Below, one piece after another: positions 18,954 through 27,287 of a stretch of DNA of 56,664 nt. The position numbers and the translations under genes were made by a program. The stretch comes from an uncultured Solimonas sp. (GTDB taxonomy: Bacteria; Pseudomonadota; Gammaproteobacteria; Nevskiales; Nevskiaceae): the NCBI GenBank assembly GCA_946478985.1, contig CAMLDZ010000007.1, forward strand, positions 1-56,664, in the 5' to 3' direction. How positions within the stretch are numbered: position 1 is the first letter of the stretch; the number at the start of each line of letters is the position of its first letter. Below the pieces are notes generated by a model. That model was not told where the DNA came from. It saw only the letters and a program-made list of their open reading frames with translations, and did not search any database.

Positions 18954-19424
18954 CTACTGGCAGCGCAGCTTGTTGACGCCTTGCGGATCGCGTTCGGCCA
19001 GCGCGCTGGCGGCGCGTGAGCAGCACCAGCGCTCGTCGCCGGCGGCGAGCACCGTGCCGGACGGCGCGCAGTAGGCGTTGAAATCGACGCCGCCGCTGCG
19101 CGGGTTCATCCGTCGCAGCCAGTACAGGCCCTGCGCGGTACGGTGCTGCGCTTTCTGCCACTCGTAGGCGCACTGCGCCGGCTGCTCGGGCGGCTGCCCG
19201 CAGCCACGGCCCTGTGGCGACTGCAGACAGCAGGTGTCGTGCTCGATGCTGCCGGCATGCACCACGCATTCCAGCTCGGTGCCGATCGCGCGGCAGTACG
19301 CCGCGCCGCCGGTAGCCGCCGTGCTGCAACCCGCGGCCAGCGCGCCGAAGCAGGCTGGCGCGGCGGCCGCCGCGCTGCAGGCCAGCAGCAGCGCGGCGGT
19401 GAGAGCGTGGACGAAGAAGGGCAT
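18954..19424 (-). CDS. Cysteine-rich exported protein, unknown
   Basis: A 156-residue protein with a signal peptide (cleavage near AAAAAPA, residue 23) and 12 cysteines in the mature chain, including two CC pairs (TCC and WCC). An even number of cysteines in an exported protein suggests disulfides. The C-terminal half has a conserved-looking FNAYCAPSGTVLAAGDERWCC. I do not recognise the family. It lies 28 bases downstream of the disordered secreted protein and 81 bases upstream of the secretin gene, all on the minus strand, so one operon is likely. Confidence 0.78.
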   Translation of the reverse strand: MPFFVHALTAALLLACSAAAAAPACFGALAAGCSTAATGGAAYCRAIGTELECVVHAGSIEHDTCCLQSPQGRGCGQPPEQPAQCAYEWQKAQHRTAQGLYWLRRMNPRSGGVDFNAYCAPSGTVLAAGDERWCCSRAASALAERDPQGVNKLRCQ

Positions 19425-19452
19425 CGACAGTCGGCCGGTGCGGTGGCGGGGA

Positions 19453-20829
19453 CTATTTGCCGCTGGAGGTGGTCGTGCTGCCGTCGTCCTCATCCTCGTC
19501 ATCGTCGGAGCTGCTGGCCGGGGCCTGCAGCGGCGGCCGCGAGGGACCTCTGTTGAGAGCGTCCTCGGCGCGGTTCTGCTCGGGACCGGTGGTGGTGTTG
19601 AAGGTGGCGTCGCGGCCCGGGTCGATCGCACCCATGTTCTTGTTGTTGAAGCCGGAGGTGCCGCTGCCACCGCCACTGTCGTTGAGACCCTGCGTCGGCT
19701 GCCCGAACAGGCCCTGGCCGACCTGGCTGGTGGTCGGCAGCGGCGCACTGCGGTCGATCGCGCTGTTGTCGTTGCGGTCCGGATTGATGTTGCCGCCGGT
19801 CTTGGCGGCCTGGATGATCTGGAAGTTGGGATCGTTGAGGCGGCGCTGCAGATCCTCGTTGGTCGGCCGGCCGCGGCCTTCCGGATCGGGGCGGCCGGCG
19901 TCGGCCTTTTCGACCGGCGTCGCCGTACCGTCCGGCGCCACGGTGCCGACCTTCTTGCCGTCGACGTAGACATGCTTGGTGCCGTCCTTGTCGGTGACCA
20001 CGGTGTTGCGGCCGTCCGACGAGGTCTTGGTGGTGCAGTCGGTGCAACCGCCACCTTCGCCGCCGGTCGCCGGGGCCGCGCCACCGCCAGCGGCACCGCC
20101 GCCGCCGGCATCCTCGCCGCGCGAGATGCGATCGAGCTCCTCGAAGCGGCCGCCGGTGACGGTGTTCATCACGCCTTTCTCATTGATGCCCAGCTCTTTG
20201 GCGAGCTGGCCCTTGCCGGTGGTCTTGACCTCGCCGTTCTCGAAGCGGGCGTTGGGCGTGGTGATGCCGGAGCCGGAACCGGGGCTGGAGATCATGTCGG
20301 TGGTCTTGCTGGTCGGCGTGCCGGCCTGTGAAGCGGCGGCGGCGCCGAGCGGGCCGCCGACGACCTGGCCGCCGGTCAGGCCGCCATTGATCGGGTTGCG
20401 GTTGCTGTCGCGCACGCGGTCGGCCTGCTCCTGCGTGATCTCTGGCTTGGCGCCGAAACCCTGGTCGAAGCCCGGTTTGGCGGTGCGTGAGGTGTCGGCG
20501 CCGAGCGTCGGCGCTGCGCCGCGCAGGCCGGTGGTGGCGCTGTCGAGCGCCTGGTCCTTGTCGGGCTTGGCACTGCTGATCGGTTGGCGCTCGATGCCCG
20601 GCAGCGTGCTGGCCGGTCCGCCGGGCGGCGGTGTTTCGGCGCGCTTGTCGTCGGTGCGGCCGGCCACCGGCGGCTGCACCTGCACGGTGGCGCTGGTCGG
20701 CACGCGCACGGTCTTGTTGGTGACGGCGGCTTTCTTGCTCTGGTCCTTGAGATCGGCGGCGCCGGCCGGCGCGGCCAGGCCAAGGCCGGCGGCGAGGACT
20801 GCGGGTATACACAGGTGCTTGATGTTCAC
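19453..20829 (-). CDS. Disordered exported protein, unknown
   Basis: A 458-residue protein with a signal peptide (to about residue 24, APAGA-AD) and a low-complexity mature chain rich in Gly, Pro, Asp, Asn and Thr. Near residue 255 is a Gly-rich run followed by CTDC, then an ordered-looking piece (VVTDKDGTKHVYVDGKKVGT). The end is an acidic tract (SSSDDDEDEDDG) and a Ser/Thr tail. The start is GTG at 20829, with GGAG nine bases before it; the longer frame upstream is antisense to the kinase gene and false. First gene of the run that ends in the secretin; divergent from the kinase. Confidence 0.78.
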   Translation of the reverse strand: MNIKHLCIPAVLAAGLGLAAPAGAADLKDQSKKAAVTNKTVRVPTSATVQVQPPVAGRTDDKRAETPPPGGPASTLPGIERQPISSAKPDKDQALDSATTGLRGAAPTLGADTSRTAKPGFDQGFGAKPEITQEQADRVRDSNRNPINGGLTGGQVVGGPLGAAAASQAGTPTSKTTDMISSPGSGSGITTPNARFENGEVKTTGKGQLAKELGINEKGVMNTVTGGRFEELDRISRGEDAGGGGAAGGGAAPATGGEGGGCTDCTTKTSSDGRNTVVTDKDGTKHVYVDGKKVGTVAPDGTATPVEKADAGRPDPEGRGRPTNEDLQRRLNDPNFQIIQAAKTGGNINPDRNDNSAIDRSAPLPTTSQVGQGLFGQPTQGLNDSGGGSGTSGFNNKNMGAIDPGRDATFNTTTGPEQNRAEDALNRGPSRPPLQAPASSSDDDEDEDDGSTTTSSGK

Positions 20830-21006
20830 GGGCGGACTCCGGTGTGGCGGAAGGTGACGCCACCCTGCGCCGCCAGCTGCCGCCGAGTCCGGACCGAATT
20901 CCGACGATTTCCCGACGATTGTGATTCGCGGCGGAAAAACCGCCGGCGCCGGCGTTCCGAGCCGCCCGCCTCGTCTATCCTCGCCGCCCTGGGGGAAGCA
21001 CCGACC
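20830..21006. promoter_or_regulatory. Divergent control region with 11-bp-spaced repeats
   Basis: This 177-base region must hold the promoters for both the secretin run (left) and the kinase gene (right). It contains two exact copies of CCGACGATT, at 20901-20909 and 20912-20920, one helical turn apart, with a related CCGAATT just before. A dyad CGGCGG-AAAAA-CCGCCG follows at 20929-20945. Tandem direct repeats spaced 10-11 bp are the usual target layout of OmpR-type winged helices, and the adjacent kinase protein starts with such a domain. The pairing is inference. Confidence 0.5.
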
Positions 21007-23709
21007 GTGAACGAGCCGCGCAGTCACACCGATGCCGTCGAGCCGCGCGCCCGCGCGCCGCGCTGGCGTTTCGGCGACTGCGTGCTCGACGGCGCGACGC
21101 TGGAGCTGCGCGTCGGCGGCCAGCTGGTCAAGCTGGAACCCAAGCCGCTCGACCTGCTGATGTTCCTGCTGCGCCATCCGGGCGAGGTGGTCACCAAGGA
21201 CGAGCTGCAGGACGGCGTCTGGCCGGGCCGCGTGCTGTCGGAGTCGGTGCTGACCAAGGCGGTCGCCAAGCTGCGCCAGGGCCTTGGCGACGAGCAGCAG
21301 GCCATCATCAAGACCGTGCACGGCTACGGCTACCGGCTGATCGCGCCGGTGACGCTGGAGGCGGCCGAGCCCGGCGCGCCACTGGCGCCGCTGCCGCTGC
21401 AGCCCGGCGACAGCCCGCCGCTGCGGCCGCTGTGGACCCTGCAGGCGCGGCTCGGCAGCGGCGGTTACGGCGAGGTCTGGCTGGCCGCGCACGCCAAGAC
21501 CCATGAGCGCCGTGTCTTCAAGTTCGCCCGCGACGCCGTCGGCCTGACCGCGCTCAAGCGCGAGATCACCCTGTTCCGCGTGCTCACCGACACCTACGGA
21601 CCGCGCCGCGACGTCGTTGCCCTGCTCGACTGGAATCTCGAAGAACTGCCGTATTTCGTCGAGGCCGAGCACGTCGCCGGCGGCGCGTTGCCGCAGTGGG
21701 CGCAGGCGCAGGGCGGCGTCGCCGCGCTGCCGCTGGCGACGCGGCTGGAGCTGGTCGCGCAGGCCGCCGAGGCGCTGTCGGCCGCGCACGCCGCCGGCGT
21801 GCTGCACAAGGACATCAAGCCGGCCAACCTGCTGGTCGCCAGCGGCGCCGACGGTGCGCCGCAGCTCAAGCTGGCCGATTTCGGCAGCGGCCGCATGCTC
21901 GATCTGGCGCGGCTGGAGCACCTGGAGATCACGCGGATCGGCTTCACGCAGGCGCTCGACGGCAGCGGTGACGACGGCGGCACGCCGCTGTATCTGGCGC
22001 CGGAGCTGCTGGCCGGCCAGCAGCCGACCGCGCAGTCCGATCTCTACGCGCTGGGCGTGATCCTCTACCAGCTGGTCGTCGCCGACCTGCGCCGGCCGGT
22101 CGCGCCGGGCTGGGAGCGCGAGATCGACGACGAATTGCTGCGCGAGGACATCGGCCTGGCCGCTGCCGGCAATCCGGCGGATCGCCTGGGCGATGCCGCC
22201 GAGCTGGCGCGGCGCCTGCGCACGCTGGACTCGCGGCGCTCGCGTCTGCAGGTGCAGCGACAGGCGCAGGCCGAGGCCAAGCGGCTGCGCGCCGCGCTGC
22301 AGCGCAGCCGTATCCGCCGCCGCTGGCAGCAGGCACTGGTGGCGACGCTGCTGGTCGGCCTGGGCCTGAGCAGCTGGGGCTTCTGGAGCGCGCGCCGCGC
22401 CGCCGACGAGGCCCGCGCCGCGGTGGAGTTCGTCAGCGAGGACCTGCTGGCGGCGACCGATCCTTTCGGCGGCGGCCGGCCGACGCTGAGCCTGCAGGCG
22501 CTGCTCAACGAGGCCGCACCGCGGCTGGACCAGCGGCTGGCCGCGCATCCGCTGGCGCGCGCCGAGATGGCTTACGCGATGGGCCGCGCCTACGAAGGTC
22601 TGGGCGACTGGACGCAGGCGCGCGCGCAGCTGGAGGCGGCGCTGCGCGACAGCGAGGCCGAAAAGGGCGCCGATGCCGAACTGAGCCTGCGCATCGCCGA
22701 CCGCCTGGCTCACGTGGCGATGCTGCAGACGCGCTACGACGAATCGGCGGCGATCTACCAGCGCAGCTACGCGCTGCGCCGTGCGCGGCTCGGCGAGCGG
22801 CATCCGGACACGCTGACCACGCGCGCCGGCCTGGCCTGGCTGGACTTCGAGCAAGGCCGCTACGCGCAGGCCGCCGCGCTCTATGAGGTCTTGCTCAAGG
22901 ACTATCGCGGGTCCGATCCGGACGGTGTCGTCGATACGCAGTGGAGCCTGGCCGACTGCTACCTGGAGCTGAACCGCGCTGCCGATGCGGAAGCGCTGAT
23001 GCGCCAGGTCGTGGCTGCGTCGGTAGCGCGGCGTGGCGCCAGGCATCCGCACACCCTGTGGCAGCAGATCACCCTCGGTGACACGGTGATGACGCAAGCC
23101 CGCTGGGACGAGGCGGCAGCGATCTTCGACGATGCCTACCAGCAGCTGTTGCACGGCGTCGGCGAGCTGCACCCGTACACGCTGACCGCGCTGCATTATC
23201 GCGGCCAGCTGCTGCTGGAGCGCGGCGAGGCGGTGGCGGCGCTGCCGCTGCTGCGCCGCGCCTACGACAACCGCATGCAGGTGCACGGTGCCGGCCACGT
23301 GTGGACGCGCTATTCGGCCAATCGCGTCGGCGAAACCCTGACCCGGCTCGGCCTCGCCGCCGAGGCGCTGCCGCTGCTGCAGGCCACCTACGAGCAGGGC
23401 CTGGCGGCGCAGGGCGCACGCCATCCCAATGTGCTGCTGATCCAGCGCAACCTGGCCGAGGCGCTGATCGCGCAGGGCCAGCTGGCGCGCGCCGAGACCC
23501 TGCTGCTGCAGGGCCTCGACGACGCCGGCCGCAGCCTGCCGGCCGGCAATGTGCGGATCGCCTACCTGCACGAGAGCCTGGGCCGGCTGCGCGCGCTGCA
23601 GCGTCGCCCTGACGAGGCGCAACGCGAGTACGCGCGGGCCGGCATGCTGTACCGCGCTGCTCTGGGCGAGGCGCATCCGCTGACGCAGCGCCTGCTGGCG
23701 CTGCGCTGA
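21007..23709 (+). CDS. Winged-helix / Ser-Thr kinase / TPR membrane protein
   Basis: A 900-residue fusion. Residues 20-114 are an OmpR/ToxR-type winged helix ending in HGYGYRLIAP. Residues about 145-415 are a protein kinase with Gly-rich loop LGSGGYGEVWLA, candidate Lys172 in VFKFAR, catalytic loop HKDIKPANLL (Asp269), DFG (Asp291) and GTPLYLAPE, so it looks active. One membrane helix spans about 443-461, and the rest is TPR-like repeats, presumably periplasmic. This puts DNA binding and kinase inside and a repeat sensor outside. The start is GTG at 21007 after GGGGGAAG. Divergent from the secretin run. Confidence 0.9.
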   Translation: MNEPRSHTDAVEPRARAPRWRFGDCVLDGATLELRVGGQLVKLEPKPLDLLMFLLRHPGEVVTKDELQDGVWPGRVLSESVLTKAVAKLRQGLGDEQQAIIKTVHGYGYRLIAPVTLEAAEPGAPLAPLPLQPGDSPPLRPLWTLQARLGSGGYGEVWLAAHAKTHERRVFKFARDAVGLTALKREITLFRVLTDTYGPRRDVVALLDWNLEELPYFVEAEHVAGGALPQWAQAQGGVAALPLATRLELVAQAAEALSAAHAAGVLHKDIKPANLLVASGADGAPQLKLADFGSGRMLDLARLEHLEITRIGFTQALDGSGDDGGTPLYLAPELLAGQQPTAQSDLYALGVILYQLVVADLRRPVAPGWEREIDDELLREDIGLAAAGNPADRLGDAAELARRLRTLDSRRSRLQVQRQAQAEAKRLRAALQRSRIRRRWQQALVATLLVGLGLSSWGFWSARRAADEARAAVEFVSEDLLAATDPFGGGRPTLSLQALLNEAAPRLDQRLAAHPLARAEMAYAMGRAYEGLGDWTQARAQLEAALRDSEAEKGADAELSLRIADRLAHVAMLQTRYDESAAIYQRSYALRRARLGERHPDTLTTRAGLAWLDFEQGRYAQAAALYEVLLKDYRGSDPDGVVDTQWSLADCYLELNRAADAEALMRQVVAASVARRGARHPHTLWQQITLGDTVMTQARWDEAAAIFDDAYQQLLHGVGELHPYTLTALHYRGQLLLERGEAVAALPLLRRAYDNRMQVHGAGHVWTRYSANRVGETLTRLGLAAEALPLLQATYEQGLAAQGARHPNVLLIQRNLAEALIAQGQLARAETLLLQGLDDAGRSLPAGNVRIAYLHESLGRLRALQRRPDEAQREYARAGMLYRAALGEAHPLTQRLLALR

Positions 23710-23870
23710 GGCCGTCGCCGCGGCGAGCCGCCCGCAAACGCGAAGCAGTTCTCAGCGCGTCAGCGAAAACGATGGCGACGTCCTTGCAGGTGTGAAGCGC
23801 TTCACCGGCGCGCCTTGATGGCGCGCCTATCGTGGCGGGCATCCGATCGCGGATGCGAGGGGGTGATGCC

Positions 23871-24671
23871 ATGCCAAGCCTGACGCCGGAGCTGCGCAGC
23901 GAGTACGAGCGGCTCTTTTCCCAATGCCAGATCCGCCCCGAGCGCCGCGCGGCGGTCGAGCGCATTGCCGACCGCGCGCAGGAAAACGCCGCGCGCTACC
24001 GCGCGGTGGCCGATCCGCTCGGCATCCCGTGGACGGTGATCGCCGCGATCCACAACCTGGAATCCAGCCAGTCGTTCACGCGCCATTTGCACAACGGCGA
24101 TCCGCTGACGGCGCGCACGCGGCAAGTGCCGGCGGGGCGTCCGCTCGACGGCCAGCCACCCTTCACCTGGGAGTTCAGCGCACGCGATGCGCTGACACTG
24201 CAGAAGCTCGACGGACTGGACGACTGGAGCCTGCCGGTCAGCTTGTACCGGCTGGAGGCCTACAACGGCTGGGGCTACCGCAACCATCATCCGGAAACGC
24301 TGTCGCCGTATCTGTGGAGCTTTTCCAGTCTCTACCGCAGCGGCAAGTACGTCGCCGACGGCCGCTGGGACGCGACCGCGGTATCCGGGCAATGCGGCGC
24401 GGCGGTGCTGCTGCGGCGATTCGCCGAGCGCGGCCTGCTCGACTTCCTGCCTGCGCCGCCGGCGGCACCGGAGATTCCGCAGCCGGTCCGTTACGCCCTG
24501 CGCAAGCCGCGCGAGCCGGCCGAATACGCGCGCGCCATCGCCCTGCAGGAGTGGCTCAACACCCAGCCCGGCATCTTCCTGCGCGTCGACGGCGTCTGCG
24601 GCGAGAAGACCTCCCGGGCCTGGAAGACCGTCACCGGCGCCTGGTTGCCGGGCGATCCGCGCGGCGCCTGA
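23871..24671 (+). CDS. Lysozyme-like peptidoglycan hydrolase with peptidoglycan-binding-like tail
   Basis: A 266-residue protein. The N-terminal 170 residues match the predicted-lysozyme type often found in GC-rich proteobacteria and phages: VIAAIHNLESSQSF with the likely catalytic Glu, HNGDPLTARTRQVPAGRP, and YRLEAYNGWGYR. The C-terminal part (about 215-260) has a peptidoglycan-binding-like pattern, LQEWLNTQPGIFLRVDG followed by G-x-KTSRAW. There is no signal peptide, so export would need another route. I chose the ATG at 23871 after GAGGGGG; ATGs at 23832, 23853 and 23865 are weaker. It follows the kinase gene by 161 bases on the same strand. Confidence 0.75.
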   Translation: MPSLTPELRSEYERLFSQCQIRPERRAAVERIADRAQENAARYRAVADPLGIPWTVIAAIHNLESSQSFTRHLHNGDPLTARTRQVPAGRPLDGQPPFTWEFSARDALTLQKLDGLDDWSLPVSLYRLEAYNGWGYRNHHPETLSPYLWSFSSLYRSGKYVADGRWDATAVSGQCGAAVLLRRFAERGLLDFLPAPPAAPEIPQPVRYALRKPREPAEYARAIALQEWLNTQPGIFLRVDGVCGEKTSRAWKTVTGAWLPGDPRGA

Positions 24672-24680
24672 GCGCTCGCC

Positions 24681-25322
24681 TCAGTGGGCCGCCGTGAAAC
24701 GACGGCGCAGGTGCCGGGGCTGCTCGATCTCGTCGAGCACGGCGACCGCCAGATCGGCGACGCTGATGCGCGCCGGCTGCTCACCGTCCATCAGCAGCTG
24801 CTCGCTGCCAAGCCGGTAGCGGCCGCTGCGCGCGCCCGGTTCCAGCAGCGCCGGCGGCGACAGGAAGCTCCAGTCCAGCTCCGTCTCGCCGCGCAACTGG
24901 TTCAGCGCCTCACGCGCGCCGCGCGCGCCGTCCTTGTATTCGGCCGGGAACTGCGGCGTATCGAGCAGCTGCAGGCCGGGCGCCACTTCCAGGCTGCCGG
25001 CGCCGCCGACCACCAGCAGGCGCTTCACGCCGGAACGTCTGACGCCGTCCAAGATGGTCTGCGAGACGCGCACCATCTTGTCGTAGATCTCGGGATCGCC
25101 CCAGCCGGGGTTGTAGGCGCTGAGCACGGCGTCGTGGCCGGCGACCGCGGCGGCCACCGTCGCCGCATCACCGAGATCGGCGGCGTGCAAGCGCAGGCCC
25201 GGCTGCGCGGCGAGTTTGTCCGGGTGACGCGCCACGGCGGTGACCTGGTGGTCGCGCTGCAAGGCTTCGCTGACCAGTGCCGTGCCGACGAAGCCGGTGG
25301 CGCCGAGGATGACGAGTTTCAT
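24681..25322 (-). CDS. NAD(P)-binding oxidoreductase, atypical SDR/NmrA-like
   Basis: A 213-residue Rossmann protein. The N-terminus KLVILGATGFVGTALVSEAL carries the GxxGxxG dinucleotide motif, and an atypical short-chain dehydrogenase fold follows. Members act as NAD(P)H sensors or reductases and often lie beside LysR or MarR regulators, as here. AAGGA precedes the ATG. It is divergent from the LysR gene with a 99-base shared region, so that regulator probably controls it. Confidence 0.9.
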   Translation of the reverse strand: MKLVILGATGFVGTALVSEALQRDHQVTAVARHPDKLAAQPGLRLHAADLGDAATVAAAVAGHDAVLSAYNPGWGDPEIYDKMVRVSQTILDGVRRSGVKRLLVVGGAGSLEVAPGLQLLDTPQFPAEYKDGARGAREALNQLRGETELDWSFLSPPALLEPGARSGRYRLGSEQLLMDGEQPARISVADLAVAVLDEIEQPRHLRRRFTAAH

Positions 25323-25403
25323 GAGCGTTCCTTGTGGTTTGCAGGGGCAATGACTCTATGGCCTTCACAATGACGCGATAAGCCCGCTAAATTGCCGTAC
25401 AAC

Positions 25404-25420
25404 TTGAAGTAGAACTTCAA
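25404..25420. promoter_or_regulatory. 17-bp palindrome, likely LysR operator
   Basis: TTGAAGT-AGA-ACTTCAA, a perfect inverted repeat with 7-bp arms and a T-N-A layout typical of LysR-type binding sites. It sits in the shared upstream region of the oxidoreductase and LysR genes and ends one base before the LysR ATG. Binding there would block LysR expression (autoregulation) and could act on the divergent oxidoreductase promoter. The palindrome is seen; the protein partner is inferred. Confidence 0.55.
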
Positions 25421-25421
25421 A

Positions 25422-26321
25422 ATGGACCGATTGCGGCGGATGGCGGTGTTTGCCCGCGTGGTGGAAGCCCGCTCGATCAGCGCGGCGGCACGCGAGTTGG
25501 GCATGAGCCCGTCCGCGGTCAGCCAGCAACTGCGCGCACTCGAGCGCGAACTCGCTGTCGTGCTGCTGCACCGCTCGACGCGGCGGCTGACGCTGAGCGA
25601 GGCAGGCCAGGTTTTCTACGAAGGCTGCGCGGCGATGACGCTGGCGGCGCGGCAGGCCGAGATCCGTCTGGCCGAACTGCGCGACGAACTGGTCGGAGAA
25701 CTGCGCGTCGCCGCGCCGGCCGGGCTGGCGGCGCGGCATCTGGCGGCGCTGGCGACCCTGCTGGAGGCACATCCGCGCCTGCGCCTGCGCCTGTTCGCCG
25801 ACGACGAGCGCATCGACCTGATCGAATCGCGCATCGACCTGGCGATTCGCGTCGCGCATCCGCAGCGCATGCTGGACTCCTCGCTGGTGGCACGGCCGCT
25901 CGCCGATCTGCAGGAGGTGCTGATCGCTGCGCCCGGCTATCTGGCGCAGCGCGGTACGCCGGCTGACGCCGAGGCGCTGGCGCGCCACGAATGGCTGCTG
26001 CTGACGCCGCTCGGCGAGCCGCAGTTTCTCGATCTGACGGGCCCACAAGAGCAGGTCGTGCGCATTCGCCTCGATGGCCGCGTTGCCGGCAACAGCGCCG
26101 AGGCGCTGGTCGAGCTGGCGCGCGCCGGACTCGGCATCTGCCGCACGATCATGAGCCGCGAACTGGCGGCCGATCTTGCCGCCGGCCGCCTGCAGCGGCT
26201 GTTGCCGGACTGGCGGCTGCCCGCCCTGACCGTCTACGCGATGACGCCGCGCCGCGATGCCCAGCCGGCCAAGGTGTTGCGCGCGATCGAAGCCTTGCAG
26301 GCATCGCTGCGGGCCGCCTGA
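25422..26321 (+). CDS. LysR-family transcriptional regulator
   Basis: A 299-residue LysR regulator: winged helix-turn-helix at about 1-60 (SISAAARELGMSPSAVSQQL) and a two-lobe periplasmic-binding-like effector domain from about 90. The ATG at 25422 gives the usual MDRLRRMAVFARVVE start. There is no ribosome site because a palindrome lies directly upstream, so leaderless translation or a start at the second Met (25440) is possible. Divergent from the NAD(P)-binding oxidoreductase. Confidence 0.93.
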   Translation: MDRLRRMAVFARVVEARSISAAARELGMSPSAVSQQLRALERELAVVLLHRSTRRLTLSEAGQVFYEGCAAMTLAARQAEIRLAELRDELVGELRVAAPAGLAARHLAALATLLEAHPRLRLRLFADDERIDLIESRIDLAIRVAHPQRMLDSSLVARPLADLQEVLIAAPGYLAQRGTPADAEALARHEWLLLTPLGEPQFLDLTGPQEQVVRIRLDGRVAGNSAEALVELARAGLGICRTIMSRELAADLAAGRLQRLLPDWRLPALTVYAMTPRRDAQPAKVLRAIEALQASLRAA

Positions 26322-26466
26322 GCCGGCCCGGCCCGGGCAATGACTAGCTCACTATCGATCGGCAAAATCCGTAAGATGCACCGGCACTTCCGGCGCATAC
26401 CAAGTGGTCAACGAGCCGCAGTCGCCGGCATCCGCAGCAACACTCGAATCCAAACGGGAGAGATTC

Positions 26467-26814
26467 ATGTCACTCAAGCATCTGGTCCTCATCGCCATCT
26501 CGCTGGTCGCCACCGGCTTCGCCTGGATGTACGGCTTCCAGTGGATGCAGAGCGGCGGCAACATCCTCAATCTGCCGTCGTTCTTCATCGAGCCGCTCAA
26601 GCTCGGCGGCGCCGCGGCCTTCCTGACGGTCGACATCCTCGCCGCCTGGTTCGCCTACATGATCTGGGTGGTCGGCGACGCGCAGCGCATCGGTCTGGGC
26701 GCCAAGGCCGGCTGGGGCTTCCTGGCGCTGTCGTTCATCGGCACCTGCTTCGCGTTCCCGATCTATCTGGTCGTGCGCGAGCGCCATCTCGACAAGCAGG
26801 GCAAGGTGGGCTGA
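26467..26814 (+). CDS. DUF2834 family small membrane protein
   Basis: A 115-residue membrane protein with three predicted helices (about 5-23, 45-70 and 80-100) and the family-like KAGWGFLALSFIGTCFAFPIYLVVRER. DUF2834 has no known activity. GGGAGAG lies before the ATG at 26467. The DUF3237 gene starts three bases after its stop, so the two are co-transcribed. Confidence 0.85.
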   Translation: MSLKHLVLIAISLVATGFAWMYGFQWMQSGGNILNLPSFFIEPLKLGGAAAFLTVDILAAWFAYMIWVVGDAQRIGLGAKAGWGFLALSFIGTCFAFPIYLVVRERHLDKQGKVG

Positions 26815-26817
26815 GCG

Positions 26818-27276
26818 ATGCTCGATTACCAGGTCGAACCGCTGTTCTCGTACCGTGTCGGCGTCACCCCGCCGACGGTGGTCGGTCCCGTGCCGGGCGG
26901 CATCCGCGTCGACTTCGGCTTCAGCGGCGGCACGGTCTTTGGCCCCAAGCTCAACGGCAAAGTGCTGCCGGGCGGTGGCGACTTCGCGCTGATCCGCGAC
27001 GACGGCGTGCTGATCGTCGACGTGCGCGGCCTGTTGCAGAGCGACGACGGCGCGGTGATCGAGGCCGCCTACACCGGCGTGCTCGATCTGGGGCCGGACG
27101 GCCACGGCAACTTCCTCAAGGGCGTGATGCCGCCGGCGCTGAACATCCGCGCCGCGCCGCGGTTTCGCACCGCGCACCCGGCGTACCAGTGGCTCAACCG
27201 CCTGCAGTGCTTCTCGGTCGGTACCGCCGATCTGGGCAAGCTCGAAGTGCTGTATGAGGTCTACGCGCTGCGTTGA
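26818..27276 (+). CDS. DUF3237 domain protein
   Basis: A 152-residue soluble protein with the DUF3237 pattern. It opens with a strand and G-PVPGGIRVDFGFSGGTV, then GKVLPGGGDFALIRDDGV, and ends with a long APRFRTAHPAYQWLNRLQCF segment. The family is a beta-barrel of unknown role, often near oxidoreductases. It is the second gene of a two-gene unit ended by a strong terminator. Confidence 0.9.
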   Translation: MLDYQVEPLFSYRVGVTPPTVVGPVPGGIRVDFGFSGGTVFGPKLNGKVLPGGGDFALIRDDGVLIVDVRGLLQSDDGAVIEAAYTGVLDLGPDGHGNFLKGVMPPALNIRAAPRFRTAHPAYQWLNRLQCFSVGTADLGKLEVLYEVYALR

Positions 27277-27287
27277 CCGGAACCGCG

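Noticed and set aside
19453..23676. 1407-residue minus-strand frame across the kinase gene
   Set aside because: Only its last 458 codons, from the GTG at 20829, look like a protein with a signal peptide; the rest is antisense to a clear kinase gene.
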